Shown here one piece after another: positions 21,101 through 30,615 of a stretch of 64,000 nucleotides of DNA. Location: the NCBI RefSeq assembly GCF_918797505.1, contig NC_092799.1, forward strand, positions 12,548,295-12,612,294, in the 5' to 3' direction. Position 1 is the first letter of the stretch. Every line of letters starts with the position of its first letter. The stretch is from Bemisia tabaci. Lineage: Eukaryota; Arthropoda; Insecta; Hemiptera; Aleyrodidae. A model generated the notes under the pieces. The model was not told the DNA's origin. It saw only the letters and a program-made list of their open reading frames with translations, and did no database searches. The translations under genes and the position numbers were made by a program.

Positions 21101-23156
21101 GTTTTTCCTGACTTGCGGTCTTTGATCCTTTAGTTTTAGCATTCGCACTTTTCACTTGGTTACTTGAAGGCTCATTGTCTTGTTTCTTCACATTCTTGCC
21201 TTTGACATTCCTTTCTTCAGCATCAGTTTTTTGAGAAGAGGCCACAACTTGGTTGTCATTTTTCTTTTGGATTTCAACATCCTGACTATTGTCAAGTTTT
21301 TCCTGACTTGAGGTCTTTGATCCTTTAGTTTTAGCATTTGCATTTTTCACTTGGTTACTTGAAGGCTCATTGCCTTGTTTCTTCACATTCTTGCCTTTGA
21401 CATTCTTTTCTTCGGCATCAGTTTTTTGAGAAGAGGGAGTGACTGTTTTCTCTGAAGGTTGGTTTTTAATTTTTGGTTCCGACTCAGACTTGGCCTTATC
21501 ACCGCCATCGGAGGACTTCTGGACTTGCTGCTTTTTTGCACCCATTTTATCACTAGGTACACTTTTGTCAATTATAGGTTTTCCCACTTCATTTTTAGTT
21601 GAGACATTTGTAATTGTCTTCGGGTTAGCAGACGCATCTGCGCCTTTTTTAAGATTTTGTTCATGAGATTTATTTTTAGGAGTGTCTTTAGAGATTTGAT
21701 TGCTAGCATTTCCTACAGAGTTGTCCTGTTGGTTCTTTTTCTGGGTTTTATTCTTTTTTCCATTCAATATTTCAGCACCTTCCTGTAAAATCTGGTTGCC
21801 AGGCAACGGTTCATTCAAGGTTTTGCAAGGAGGTTCAACCACCGAATCTTTCTCAGAGGCTTTTGGAGATTTGACTTCTTTGTCTGACTGACTATCTGCA
21901 CTGTTAATATTGCTTTCTTTGATTGCGGGGGACTTAGAAGCCTTGTCAGCAGAAGAAGTTTCTACTGGTGCATTTCTTTTCTTCTGCTTTTTATTTGCAG
22001 GGGTTTCGATGTTACTTGTCTCCAAATTTGGAGAATTGGTAGCCGAATCCAAATTTTTGGCGGCTTCTACTTTCTGACTCTTTTTTGATGAAGACTCTTT
22101 GTTAGCAAGTTTCTTTTCTTGTGTTTTGCTGACTGCAGTATTTTCTTTCGCTGCTACCGCAACTGAATTCAAAGCATCGACATTCAATTTTTTAGAAACA
22201 TTTTCCTGCTCCTTGTCATGTGGCTTCTCTCCGAAACTTGAAGAATTGGCCAATAATTCTTTTGAAATATTCCTTGCATTACTGTTGAATATAATGGAAT
22301 TAGGAGAGGGTTCAGAATTTTTAGTAGGATCACATTGTTGCTTCTCTTGTTTAGACTTTTCAGCAACTATATGGGCCTGAGGATAAACTTCAAAATTAGG
22401 TTGAATATTAGTAAGTGAAGGTAAAGGCTCCAAAGGCTGAAAAAATGCATGGCTGAGAAAACCAGATTTTTCTTGGGTTTCTGATTTAATGAGTGCTTCA
22501 GTAGAAGAAAGAGGATCGGGTTGTTGAGGAACATCAAATAATTTAGATGAAGCAAAAGGTACTTTAAAAGAGAGTAAATTATCATCGTATTGATTGAGCT
22601 GAGAGAGCAAACTACGATTTTCTTCTGTGGATGACGGTTGTTTTGAGGAAGCAGTGTTATTGACCAGTTTCGAGGCAGTTCGATCACGACTGGGCTCCCT
22701 TGAGCTTGGATTTGACCGTAAAACTTCGGAGTACGATGCAGATTCGTTGGGAATCCAGATTGGACTCTTGGATCTCCTGGATCTGGAGCGAGGGTCCAAA
22801 AATTGCTCACCATTGCCTACTGTAGAATGAGACAAATCAACAAACTTTCCATGATCAGGCGCAACAACACCGATGCTCAGATCAGGCAGTTTCGACTGCT
22901 TGGATTCGTTGACTAAATCTCCAGAGTGAGCAGTTATTTCTGATTTTGCTTTGGATGATGAGGTTTTACCTTGTTCTTTTGGTTTCTTCCCTGATGCAGC
23001 AGAATCATATAATGCAGATGCGTTTTGCTGATTCGGAGACTTTGGTGCGGATATCACCTCATCAGCAGATTCGATAAAATTTGGGTCTAATTGTTTGATA
23101 ATTGCCATAAAGTCATTTCTTTTTTTACTGATTTCATCCAATTGGTTTTGAAGGCC
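9129..23156 (-). CDS. Msp300: Giant single exon, ~4676 aa disordered Lys/Glu-rich repetitive region
   Basis: One uninterrupted frame of about 14 kb on the minus strand. It begins after acceptor TGATGTACAG with GLQNQLDEISKKRNDFM, continuing the coiled-coil phase of the preceding exon. Donor AAG|GTTGGA is proposed at 9128; without it the frame stops at 9054-9056. The composition is overwhelmingly K, E, S, T, Q, P, N and A with almost no aromatic residues, so it should be disordered. Features in order: an Arg/Ser patch followed by KSPIWIPNESASYSEVLRS (about residues 120-150); a 65-residue tandem duplication (about 576-706); KKRRRRRGGKK (about 770); degenerate ~100-residue repeats over roughly residues 1000-2900, four nearly identical at 2440-2900; a short hydrophobic helical segment near 3315-3360; SDWQVCSKPKNKRKPRK (about 3945-3965); VWVNKWQYDNAERLFFEAL (about 4540); and an Asp/Asn run (about 4576-4600). 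Known: some insect Msp300 isoforms carry a very large low-complexity exon, from general knowledge not checked here. The exact role is unknown; a spacer or a docking scaffold is an inference. Confidence 0.82.
9362..9432 (-). repeat. CAT/ATC microsatellite encoding Asp/Asn run
   Basis: Tandem CATCAT/ATCATT triplets inside the giant exon translate on the minus strand to a run of Asp with scattered Asn. The acidic block directly follows the WQYDNAERLFFEAL motif. Triplet-repeat length variation between individuals is likely. Confidence 0.85.
14460..15835 (-). repeat. Tandem coding repeat, ~297-bp (99-aa) units
   Basis: The phrase AACTTTCGGTTCAGTTTTCA recurs with small changes at 14763, 15069, 15366 and 15663, giving spacings of 306, 297 and 297 bases. 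A more diverged copy starts near 14463. The units are almost identical at the nucleotide level, including synonymous sites, so they arose recently or are kept homogeneous by unequal exchange. Each unit encodes an APQVTEEPLKTEPKVL-like segment, a Lys-rich stretch and a PKLSEEVKKPDLEKPQK-like segment. Confidence 0.9.
21040..21430 (-). repeat. Two-copy 195-bp coding duplication
   Basis: TTTTTTGAGAAGAG occurs near 21229 and again 195 bases later. The bases between are nearly the same in both copies. The encoded 65-residue unit contains SSNQVKNANAKTKGSKTSSQ. A recent in-frame tandem duplication inside the giant exon. Confidence 0.88.
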
Positions 23157-23376
23157 CTGTACATCACCAACTTTAAGTGAGTATAATAATGTTCATTTTC
23201 GTATAAATACAAATGTACACAAGAAAAATATATGCGTAAATTAAAAAAAGGGGGGAGGGGGGTATTAAAATCACACAGAGGCTAATGTATGAGAACTTGT
23301 AAACACTCCTAACACTCATAAATATAACGTAAAGCACAAAACTGAAAGCTGATACTTCGAGTAAGTAAAATATGAC

Positions 23377-23382
23377 TTTATT
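23377..23382 (-). terminator. Poly(A) signal for the short isoform
   Basis: TTTATT on the plus strand is AATAAA on the minus strand, 132 bases past the stop codon of exon 23515-23634. It is located between that exon and the giant exon, as required for an isoform that ends before the giant exon. Confidence 0.55.
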
Positions 23383-23514
23383 CCGTTTGCCGTTGCGTTT
23401 GCTACCAGAATGGCACTAAATCATTTACTTCATCGGTTATCCAAAATCCGCTTGGATGGTGACTTGGATATGCAAGATTCGCAGTTCAGGTATGAATTTA
23501 ACGTTTTAGTAACG

Positions 23515-23634
23515 CTAAGTATTCGGGTCTAACAAATGTTCAAGTTCTGGAGTTCCACGCTGTAAAAGAAGTTTTATCCTTTCTGAACGTGCGTTTATCT
23601 TGCTTTGAATAACTCTTGAACGTTCTCTGCATGC
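23515..23634 (-). CDS. Msp300: Alternative terminal exon (39 aa and stop)
   Basis: Acceptor AACTTTCAG precedes 39 codons in phase 0 (start ACRERSRVIQSKINARSERI) and a TAG at 23515-23517. The residues continue the helical pattern of the preceding exon, and a dipeptide-by-dipeptide reading looks like genuine coding sequence. There is no good phase-0 donor before the stop, so it cannot easily be spliced on to the giant exon. AATAAA follows at 23377. Inference: transcripts using this exon end here with a short C-terminus, while transcripts skipping it read into the giant exon. Confidence 0.65.
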   Translation of the reverse strand, partial: ACRERSRVIQSKINARSERIKLLLQRGTPELEHLLDPNT

Positions 23635-24586
23635 CTGAAAGTTATCCGAGTGAGCATAGGTAAGGTTTCATGAACGGAATTTGAAAAAATAAAATAAATG
23701 AAAAGTACAAAGGGCAAAAACAATAATTATATAGTCCACTAATACCTAAATAATAAATTACTGGCTAAAAAACTAATTAATGGGGAATGCGAAGATGAGA
23801 TCTTTTCAAAATTGAATTTATATTATTCAAAAAATGTTGGGAAGAAACGCCTTTCCTCTGTAATCAAATGGTGGATTTATACCTAAAAGGAAACACCCAA
23901 AAGTGAAACTCTTTGGGCTGGGTTTGTTCATTTTTTCTGGGAAAATTGAAGCTTCAGTTTTAATGAACAGAGAGCACAATAGGTTCAATGCAACTGTTTG
24001 AAAAGAGGAATGATACTAAGTGATTGATAGCTATGATTCGTTCAAGATCATAATGATTCAAAACAAGGCGAAAAATCAGTAACTTCAAAACTAAAGTAAA
24101 ACTGTACCTAGCTTAACTAATCAAACTGCTGACAATCTCTGAGAGGAATCATTGCAACTTGAATAAAAAAATGATAATAATTGAAATAATTTAACGTCAC
24201 AGACAACAGTTTGTGATTTGGAGGACCTATGAGCTTGAGGAACAAAATTTGGTCATTGCAAATAGCGACTAATCACACTTCATGAGTAGCACTATTATTC
24301 CTGTGGAATTAATTTCAACAATAGGATCCTCCATTTAAAAGCAAAGGCTTACAGGAGCGACCCTCTTCTCCGAAATATTCGGATATTCCTACAAATATAC
24401 AACAAGGTGGAAAAAAAGTGGATTGTGGCAATCTTTTGACCCAAAACCTATGAGGTTAAACAAAAAAAGAACGGTACACATACATGATGGAACACATTTT
24501 CGGTGGGAGGTCACGAGGAATCAATTGCTGGATGACTGAATTTGAAGAGGGAAATCAATTTGAAAGATAAGAAAATTATTACTTAC

Positions 24587-24697
24587 ATTCTGTTCTTCCA
24601 ATGCTTTGTCTCTGTCTTGCGCTAACTGCGTTGGACACATGGCCAACCTCAGCTTTTGTTCTACTTGAATACTTAGTCGACGAAGTTGTTGAATTTC
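24587..24697 (-). CDS. Msp300: Spectrin-rod exon preceding the isoform branch (37 aa)
   Basis: Acceptor CCATTTTCAG and donor AAC|GTAAGT bound 37 codons in phase 0, starting EIQQLRRLSIQVEQKLRLAM. Amphipathic helix. Both downstream choices, 23634 and 23156, begin in the same phase. Confidence 0.8.
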
Positions 24698-25254
24698 CTG
24701 AAAATGGAAAACAAATACTGAACATGAAACAGAGTTAGAAGTATGAAACTGACATATGCCAGTGCTTGTGAAGGGTGTCAAGCAAAATTGTCTTTCCTTT
24801 CTCTAGACTTCTGAGGTTTTCCCTCACCCTGCGCTCAACCCTCAAATGTGGTGATCATTGCAATAAGATAAGACTCAATACATGAGTTGTTTCAAGTTTC
24901 TGACGACAGTTATTAGCAATATAATTAAAACAAAGAATTGCAATATGTAGTGATGAACTTTCTATAAAACTGTGAAAGAATAGCTATAAAATTCACTGCT
25001 TTATTGATGCCGATTTTCAGCATTGATATTGAGAAGTAAATTGCAATAAATAGAGATAAAGTTGTAATTTTATCACCATTAAAAAGAAATTTTGTGAGTA
25101 GGAAAAAATTTCTTTTACATTCAAGATCCTAGGAATTTTATCACTATAATAAGATAGTAATACAATTTTGTATCAATAAAACAAAATTTTCCTATTGAAA
25201 TAATGCTACTCTAGAAGAAAGAGGAAGAAAGAACATAGAATGAAAATGAATCAC
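24698..25254 (-). other. Intron, no features
   Basis: AT-rich intron between exons 25255-25404 and 24587-24697; nothing further recognised. Confidence 0.7.
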
Positions 25255-25404
25255 CTTTTGATAGCTTTCAATTTGATTTAGGGTTTTTTCTAGACTTTTA
25301 ACACGATCTTGAATGGAGGCTTCTAATTTATTCAAATCGGATGTCAGATCGGATGCAGCTGCGGTCACAACCTCATCGCAATTTTCTGTAGATTTGAAGT
25401 GAAC
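25255..25404 (-). CDS. Msp300: Spectrin-rod exon (50 aa)
   Basis: Acceptor TTTTATTTCAG and donor AAG|GTGATT bound 50 codons in phase 0, starting VHFKSTENCDEVVTAAASDL and ending in a coiled-coil KSLEKTLNQIESYQK. Confidence 0.82.
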
Positions 25405-25952
25405 CTGAAATAAAATTTAAATTATTTCAATCTTTAACATTCGATTCAGTTAAAATAAAAACAGATGATTTGGTATGGAACAAGGAATCGAATTTTAAAT
25501 ATTTTTGAACAGCCCTGACCATTTTGGGACAATTTTCCCGAGTCAGTCAGGACACTAAGAAGCAGTAAAAACTTTTTTGCCTCTTTCTACAATTGACATA
25601 AATGATAAAATCATTAAACCTAAATTTATGGGGGGCTTATGTTTTCAAAATAGGCAAACATGAGTATGAACTGTTAATTTCTGAAAATTTGTGGTGAAGA
25701 AAAGAATGATTCTGTTTTTAATGGCTTCCCTTGAATCTTGCAAACAAACACTTTCTCTTGCGCTCTTCTTAAAACACGCTCTTCACATGAGCCTTTCAAG
25801 CAAATAATTTGTTAAATATTTTTTCTTAACCTTAGCTTTAGCTTTTAGCTTTTTTCTGATTTTGAATTTATGCCATACCTCTGGACCTTTGAAACATACT
25901 GACAAGAGTTTTATGGTTTTAAATAGTTTCGCATCATGATTTCTGACATTAC

Positions 25953-26165
25953 CTTCAATTTATCCAAAGACGTATCGATTTTAGATCTTTGACCAGCGAT
26001 TTTTCCCCTTGTTTCTTCGAAGTTCAGATGCTGCTCACGCAGAGATTGTTTTTTATTGGGGCTAGATTCTAGTGTTTGATGAGACTTATTGATGAAGTTT
26101 TTGACTTCTTTCAGTTTGCGGTCAAACTGATCCCATTCTTCACACATTTCACTCAGCAGTCCTTG
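25953..26165 (-). CDS. Msp300: Spectrin-rod exon (71 aa)
   Basis: Acceptor TTAAATTTCTAG and donor AAG|GTAATG bound 71 codons in phase 0. It contains EMCEEWDQFDRKLKEVKNFI, a typical Trp-containing first helix of a spectrin repeat, and a second helix ending SLDKLK. Confidence 0.85.
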
Positions 26166-26755
26166 CTAGAAATTTAACACAAAATGTCGATGAGTGATAG
26201 GCTTAACAAAACTCAAGTTCCAAAGTCTTTTTGCAACCATTGAAAAAACCTTGAAAAAGATTTCAGAATGATGTGGACGGAATTGCATAAAATTGGTTTC
26301 AGTGTACCACATTTCTTGAGCACCCTGCACCAAATGTGGCTAAAAATTAGGAGGACCTTATAAAGTTGGCACACCTTGTCAATTTTTCAGACTCACTATC
26401 ACAAGGCAGCAGCACCGCTCTCAACACACCCTTTGTAGTGCGGCACTGTAGCCTTTCGTCTTCAATTGTGCATTTTGCAAAATTTCATCCACCATGATGC
26501 ATACGCTAAAATAACTTTGACTTCTAAAGAAATGTAAATGACTCTTTAACATTGGACTTTCTGGCCAAGGTGGCTCCTGAAGAAAGGGGGATGGCAGAGC
26601 GCCAATTGCTTTTGAAAAATATTTATTGAAACTCTTTCCTGGATATTTCCGTCAGGACATTTTACTCCTAAAATGGGAAATAAAAAATTAGCCACCACTG
26701 TCTTTTCGTCATTACATCTATTTATACAGAAACTCTGAAAGTTCTGAAAACGTAC

Positions 26756-26914
26756 CTTTTTCAAAAGAGCAGCTTCTACTTCTGTTTTTGCCTTCTCAGC
26801 TTGCTCCAATTTCAAATTAAGATCTCCATAATTGTTGTCTTTCTTGATTTTTTCGAGCTCAGTACTCATTTCACCGAGTTGCTTGGCTACTTCCTTGCAT
26901 GACTTCACAGCCGT
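26756..26914 (-). CDS. Msp300: Spectrin-rod exon (53 aa)
   Basis: Acceptor TATGATTCCAG and donor AAG|GTACGT bound 53 codons in phase 0, with TAVKSCKEVAKQLGEMSTEL and a Lys/Glu-rich second helix. Separated from the preceding exon by an 8.8-kb repeat-filled intron. Confidence 0.83.
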
Positions 26915-27276
26915 CTGGAATCATAAATAAGAGTTTAAAAATCCTTGAGCAGTAAAAAGTAAATTAGTCATAACAATGAGGTGGAGATCAATGCTTAAGA
27001 AGCGTAGATTCAGCAGAATCGACTCGTTAATGAACACCTCCAGTAGAAAAAAAAATCCATTGAAACTAATCTAAGATCCTTACTTCAGTTTTTCCCAAGG
27101 AGTTCATAAAAGGGAAAGGGGCTGCGAAAGCTGGATTCATCCGATAAATTTGGAAAATTTAAACGTTAAAGAAAAGGCTTTTGAAAGAAAGAATCAGTTT
27201 GAATTTGTAATATGATTTGCCGAAAAAAATCTCAATAATATCAGTGCTCTGCAAAACAAGTAGCAAAAGCTACCTG

Positions 27277-27307
27277 CTGAGGGGGCGCCGCCCCCCCAGA
27301 CCCCCCC
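27277..27307. repeat. GC hairpin GGGGGCGCCGCCCCC
   Basis: A G run and a C run around GCGCCGC form a short perfect hairpin, followed by AGACCCCCCC. Such GC hairpins occur near the ends of some DNA transposons. No matching partner end was identified. Confidence 0.5.
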
Positions 27308-28612
27308 TTTCAAATTATATATGTGAGACTTTGAGTATCATAGAAGTCGTGCGGCGACATGCCGAATGAAATGCCACAATTAAAATTATTGGATCAGATG
27401 ATGAGCTGATAAAAGCCTTACCTAGTAATTTGGGAACATTTCTGACACAGTTTGGTTGCTTTAACTATCACTTTGATTTGCGAAATTCAAATCGTTTTCA
27501 CTTCGTATGTAGTTAAATTTGATTTTGACTGACTTAGTTTCTGATGGATTCAAACTCATAATATACATTTAGGTTCCAGGGAAAGAAAAATGCAGATGAG
27601 CTACACTTCACATGAATATAGATTGATTAAAAATAAATAATCCGAAGAAGTGATGGAATAAATGATAATTGTTTACTAAAGTAAATACTATACCTAGGAT
27701 TCATAGGAATTTTAAATAAAATCCCACCCATCACTAAAATAACCCATATGTATATACTCGTGGTGCCTGCTCTCGGCTCGATTTCGCCGAATGGAATTCT
27801 TTATCATCGCGGTTGTCCTTGTTGCGTGCAGGAGGAAATGAAGGCGCGCTCGCAGTAGCAAGAAGCAGACGCGCCAGGTTGCTTGCGACGCGTGAATGTA
27901 GCTTAACCTCCACAGATTAACAAACCGTCGAGCAGCCACGCGAAAAGTCCTATACCTACATAGAGAAAAAAAGGAGGTATTTGCATCTTGAGGTTTGTTT
28001 ACCCTGTGACGTAGGTCTGTACAACCTGCCAGCGAAATCCGAAATTCGAACTATGAAAAATTGACCATAATTTCCGATTTTCCGAGGTGTAAAATACACA
28101 ACTCAGCAGGAGAAAGAAAGAAAAATTGATTCGATATTTCTGGAGATAAATGTATGGATACGGACGATATATCAACGTTGAAATATCGATACAATATTTT
28201 GGTCTAAAATATCGATAGTCTGGTGGCGCGGAGCGTCTTTGGGAGGGGAGGGGGAGGGGGGGGGGGGGCGCGTAGACGATAGAATATCGCACCCGAACTG
28301 AGCCTTAAGGTTCGAAACGCTGATCAATGTTCCCACAAAAATGACGCGGCGCAACGGCTGCAGCCACGCCGGAGCGTGACTGTAAGAGGAGGAAGGGGGA
28401 GGGAGGGCCCCCTTCGGCCCTGAGCAGACCGACGAAAGTAATAAAAAGCGAGAGTAATAAAAAACAAAAAACTCAAGTTTACACGTGCAGAGCTCGAGGC
28501 ATTGGAGCCAAATTGGTCTGTTTGTTATTTAGGGATAGTGTCCTAGCCTAAGTTTATTTAAAAAACAATTAAATAAGAGGAAGGATTTCAACCCTGAAAA
28601 ATGTCTCCGGGC

Positions 28613-28648
28613 ACGACAGCCTGTGACCCCAGGGTCACAGGCTGTCGT
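28613..28648. repeat. Perfect 17-bp palindrome with 2-base loop
   Basis: The left arm ACGACAGCCTGTGACCC (28613-28629) is the exact reverse complement of the right arm (28632-28648), separated by CA. It is followed by a CGTCGTCGT run. It has near-ideal cruciform or hairpin geometry and no promoter or terminator context that I recognise. Confidence 0.85.
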
Positions 28649-29178
28649 CGTCGTCGTGTCGTGAGATCGTCAGTTTTGGTGAGCACGGTTACAGAGATGG
28701 ACCATTTTTTTTAGGGAGCAAACAAATCAAAATTTTGAGCCTTAAGTTGGTCGCAACCATATCCGGAAGTCGTTACAGTGACATTTTTGTGCAACATGCT
28801 TCTGTGGAAAGTGCAATACTTAATGAATATTTTTGACAAATCGTGTTTTTTTCCGGTTTGCGCTTCAAACGTGATTTATTTGTGGAGTGTAATACGTTCC
28901 TTTTTGAATTGAAAAACTCGTCAGATGCATTAGATAATCGAGTACAGCATCTCTCTCTCATTTCTTAAAGCAGGGGGCGGCAAATTTTGCATTTTTTTAA
29001 AATGTAGGTTTAAAAAAAATCGGATTCAGAAAAAAAAAATTACAAACGAGAAAGCGTCTTTCGGTGACACAAGAGACAGCACCTTTAATTAGTCGAGTTA
29101 AGAGAGAAACTAAACACGCAATTTGGCATGGAGCGGTGCAGCAGTGATGATGAGGACTTGAGATAGAAAGGAGAAGCC

Positions 29179-29436
29179 CTCAGCGCGGCGCACGGTGAAT
29201 CGAGTCAATGAGAGAGGTCGGAAAAATTTGGGAACTTAAAACGCTCATAACTCCGTTTATACAAGAATCTAATGTTCTGCAAGCTGTTCCACTGGTTTTC
29301 TCGTGATATTTTCTTCCAGTATCACCCCTTGAACTTTAAAATGTAACGAAATAAACATCAACATTTGCAGTTCTTGTCAAAAATTTCATGTCCGACCCCT
29401 CTAATTGACTCAATCCACTGTGCGGCGGTCGGCGTG
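29179..29436. mobile_element. Fold-back element with ~45-bp GC-rich arms
   Basis: The left arm around GAATCGAGTCAATGAGAGAG (about 29179-29225) is the imperfect reverse complement of the segment around CCCCTCTAATTGACTCAATC (about 29385-29435). The interior carries an AT-rich stretch. A non-autonomous DNA transposon remnant is likely; no clear target-site duplication was identified. Confidence 0.55.
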
Positions 29437-29895
29437 AAACGCATAGCGCCTACAAGACTGTAGGAATACTTCACGCATTGCGCCAAACACAGTGCGGTCA
29501 GCGCGGCGCGGCGGCGGAAGTTAAAATTATTAAACCACATTTATGTTTGTTCTTGCATAATTTTTACCTTCATTTCTTACAAATGGAAGGCCTTGTTCAC
29601 ACATATGTAGATAGGTTTACGGAACTTAACTTTCACGCAAAGTTCCGTGCGAACTTTTGCTAGTAGTGAGGGGCATAGTGTCCTTTCTTTTAATTTTTCT
29701 TGTTTTGCCGGTTGAAAATGCGGGTGTGATCCCTGCGAAACGTCCCGGGTTTCTTATTATATTTTATGTGTTTCTTTTTATTATTTGCGTCCTTAGTCCC
29801 GTTTTAAGTTGTTTCTCTGTTACTGTTTCGGGCCGATTAAGTTGTTTTTTATTGATGTTTCGAAACGAATGAGAAGGGGGCGGCAAAATACAGGT

Positions 29896-29951
29896 GGCCC
29901 ATAGGCAGCAAGTAGGTAAATCCGGCCCATGGGCGGCAAGTAGGTGAATCC
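29896..29951. repeat. Two-copy 28-bp direct repeat
   Basis: GGCCCATAGGCAGCAAGTAG and GGCCCATGGGCGGCAAGTAG begin 28 bases apart and agree over most of the unit. A related GGGGGCGGCAAA phrase occurs at about 28973 and 29877. Confidence 0.7.
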
Positions 29952-30189
29952 GGCCCTGTTTTTTAAATGAATTTTGAGTCAAATTTACGTGAGAAATTGA
30001 TTTACCAAGATTATTTTTCTTAATTAAAATTAACTTTCTTTTTAATACAGTTTTTACGTAAATACATTTGTTCGTAATTTCCAATACTTTTTACGAAATT
30101 TTTATGTTAATTTAATTGTTATGTAAATTTGACTTCCTTTTCCGACTTTTTTCTTTTTTCGCGTTTTTCTGTGATTTTTAACAATTTTA

Positions 30190-30420
30190 GACTTTCTTTC
30201 CTTACTCTAGTAAGGATCTAGTCGTCAGAATCTATCCTGAACGACAACTTACATTCATGGAAAATAAAGCTTTAAATGTTTCTGACCATTTTTTACCATC
30301 CAAACTCACTAGAACACATTGTACAGGTATATGAAAAATTTGAAGAGCATCGCTGTCAAAAGCTAAGTTCTCCTTCAATTTAGCTCTTTTTGTATGGTCT
30401 ACAGGTAAGGACAAAACTAA
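30190..30420. mobile_element. Half copy of the 31940 fold-back family
   Basis: The order of phrases GAAAATAAAGC, TTAAATGTT, ACTCACTAGA, CACATTGTA, TTTGAAGA and TATGGTCT matches one arm of the element at 31940-32385. Only one arm is present, so it is a truncated or solo-arm copy. The minus-strand ORF within it (30232-30414) is a by-product. Confidence 0.6.
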
Positions 30421-30615
30421 CTGTTTTTGCTAAATGCGTACTGTTTTTTATTCATAAAATTTGAAAGTCTCAATGAAAGCAAAGCTATGTCCAATCACAG
30501 CTAGGTATTTTTATTTTGAGACTGCACATCCCAACTTCTCCCACTTTTTCAGCCGAACTATTTTTTTTTTTGGGCTAGATTTTGGTTGGTGCAGTAATGC
30601 TGATGGTTATTTTTA

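Noticed and set aside
9133..22830. Dozens of plus-strand ORFs up to 252 codons antisense to the giant exon
   Set aside because: They are shadows: antisense of Lys/Glu/Ser-rich codons yields Phe/Leu/Ser-rich frames. None has splice context or a recognisable domain.
23515..23634. Exon 23515-23634 as an internal exon spliced to the giant exon
   Set aside because: No phase-0 donor precedes its TAG; the only phase-0 GT (AGA|GTTATT) is a poor site. The terminal-exon reading is preferred.
27712..28354. Short Arg- and Pro-rich minus ORFs in a GC-richer tract
   Set aside because: No splice context in phase, composition follows local base bias, and G/C runs interrupt them.
30232..30414. Minus-strand ORF of 60 codons as an exon in the large intron
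   Set aside because: It coincides with one arm of the fold-back family seen at 31940, so it is repeat sequence, and the phase does not help the exon chain.
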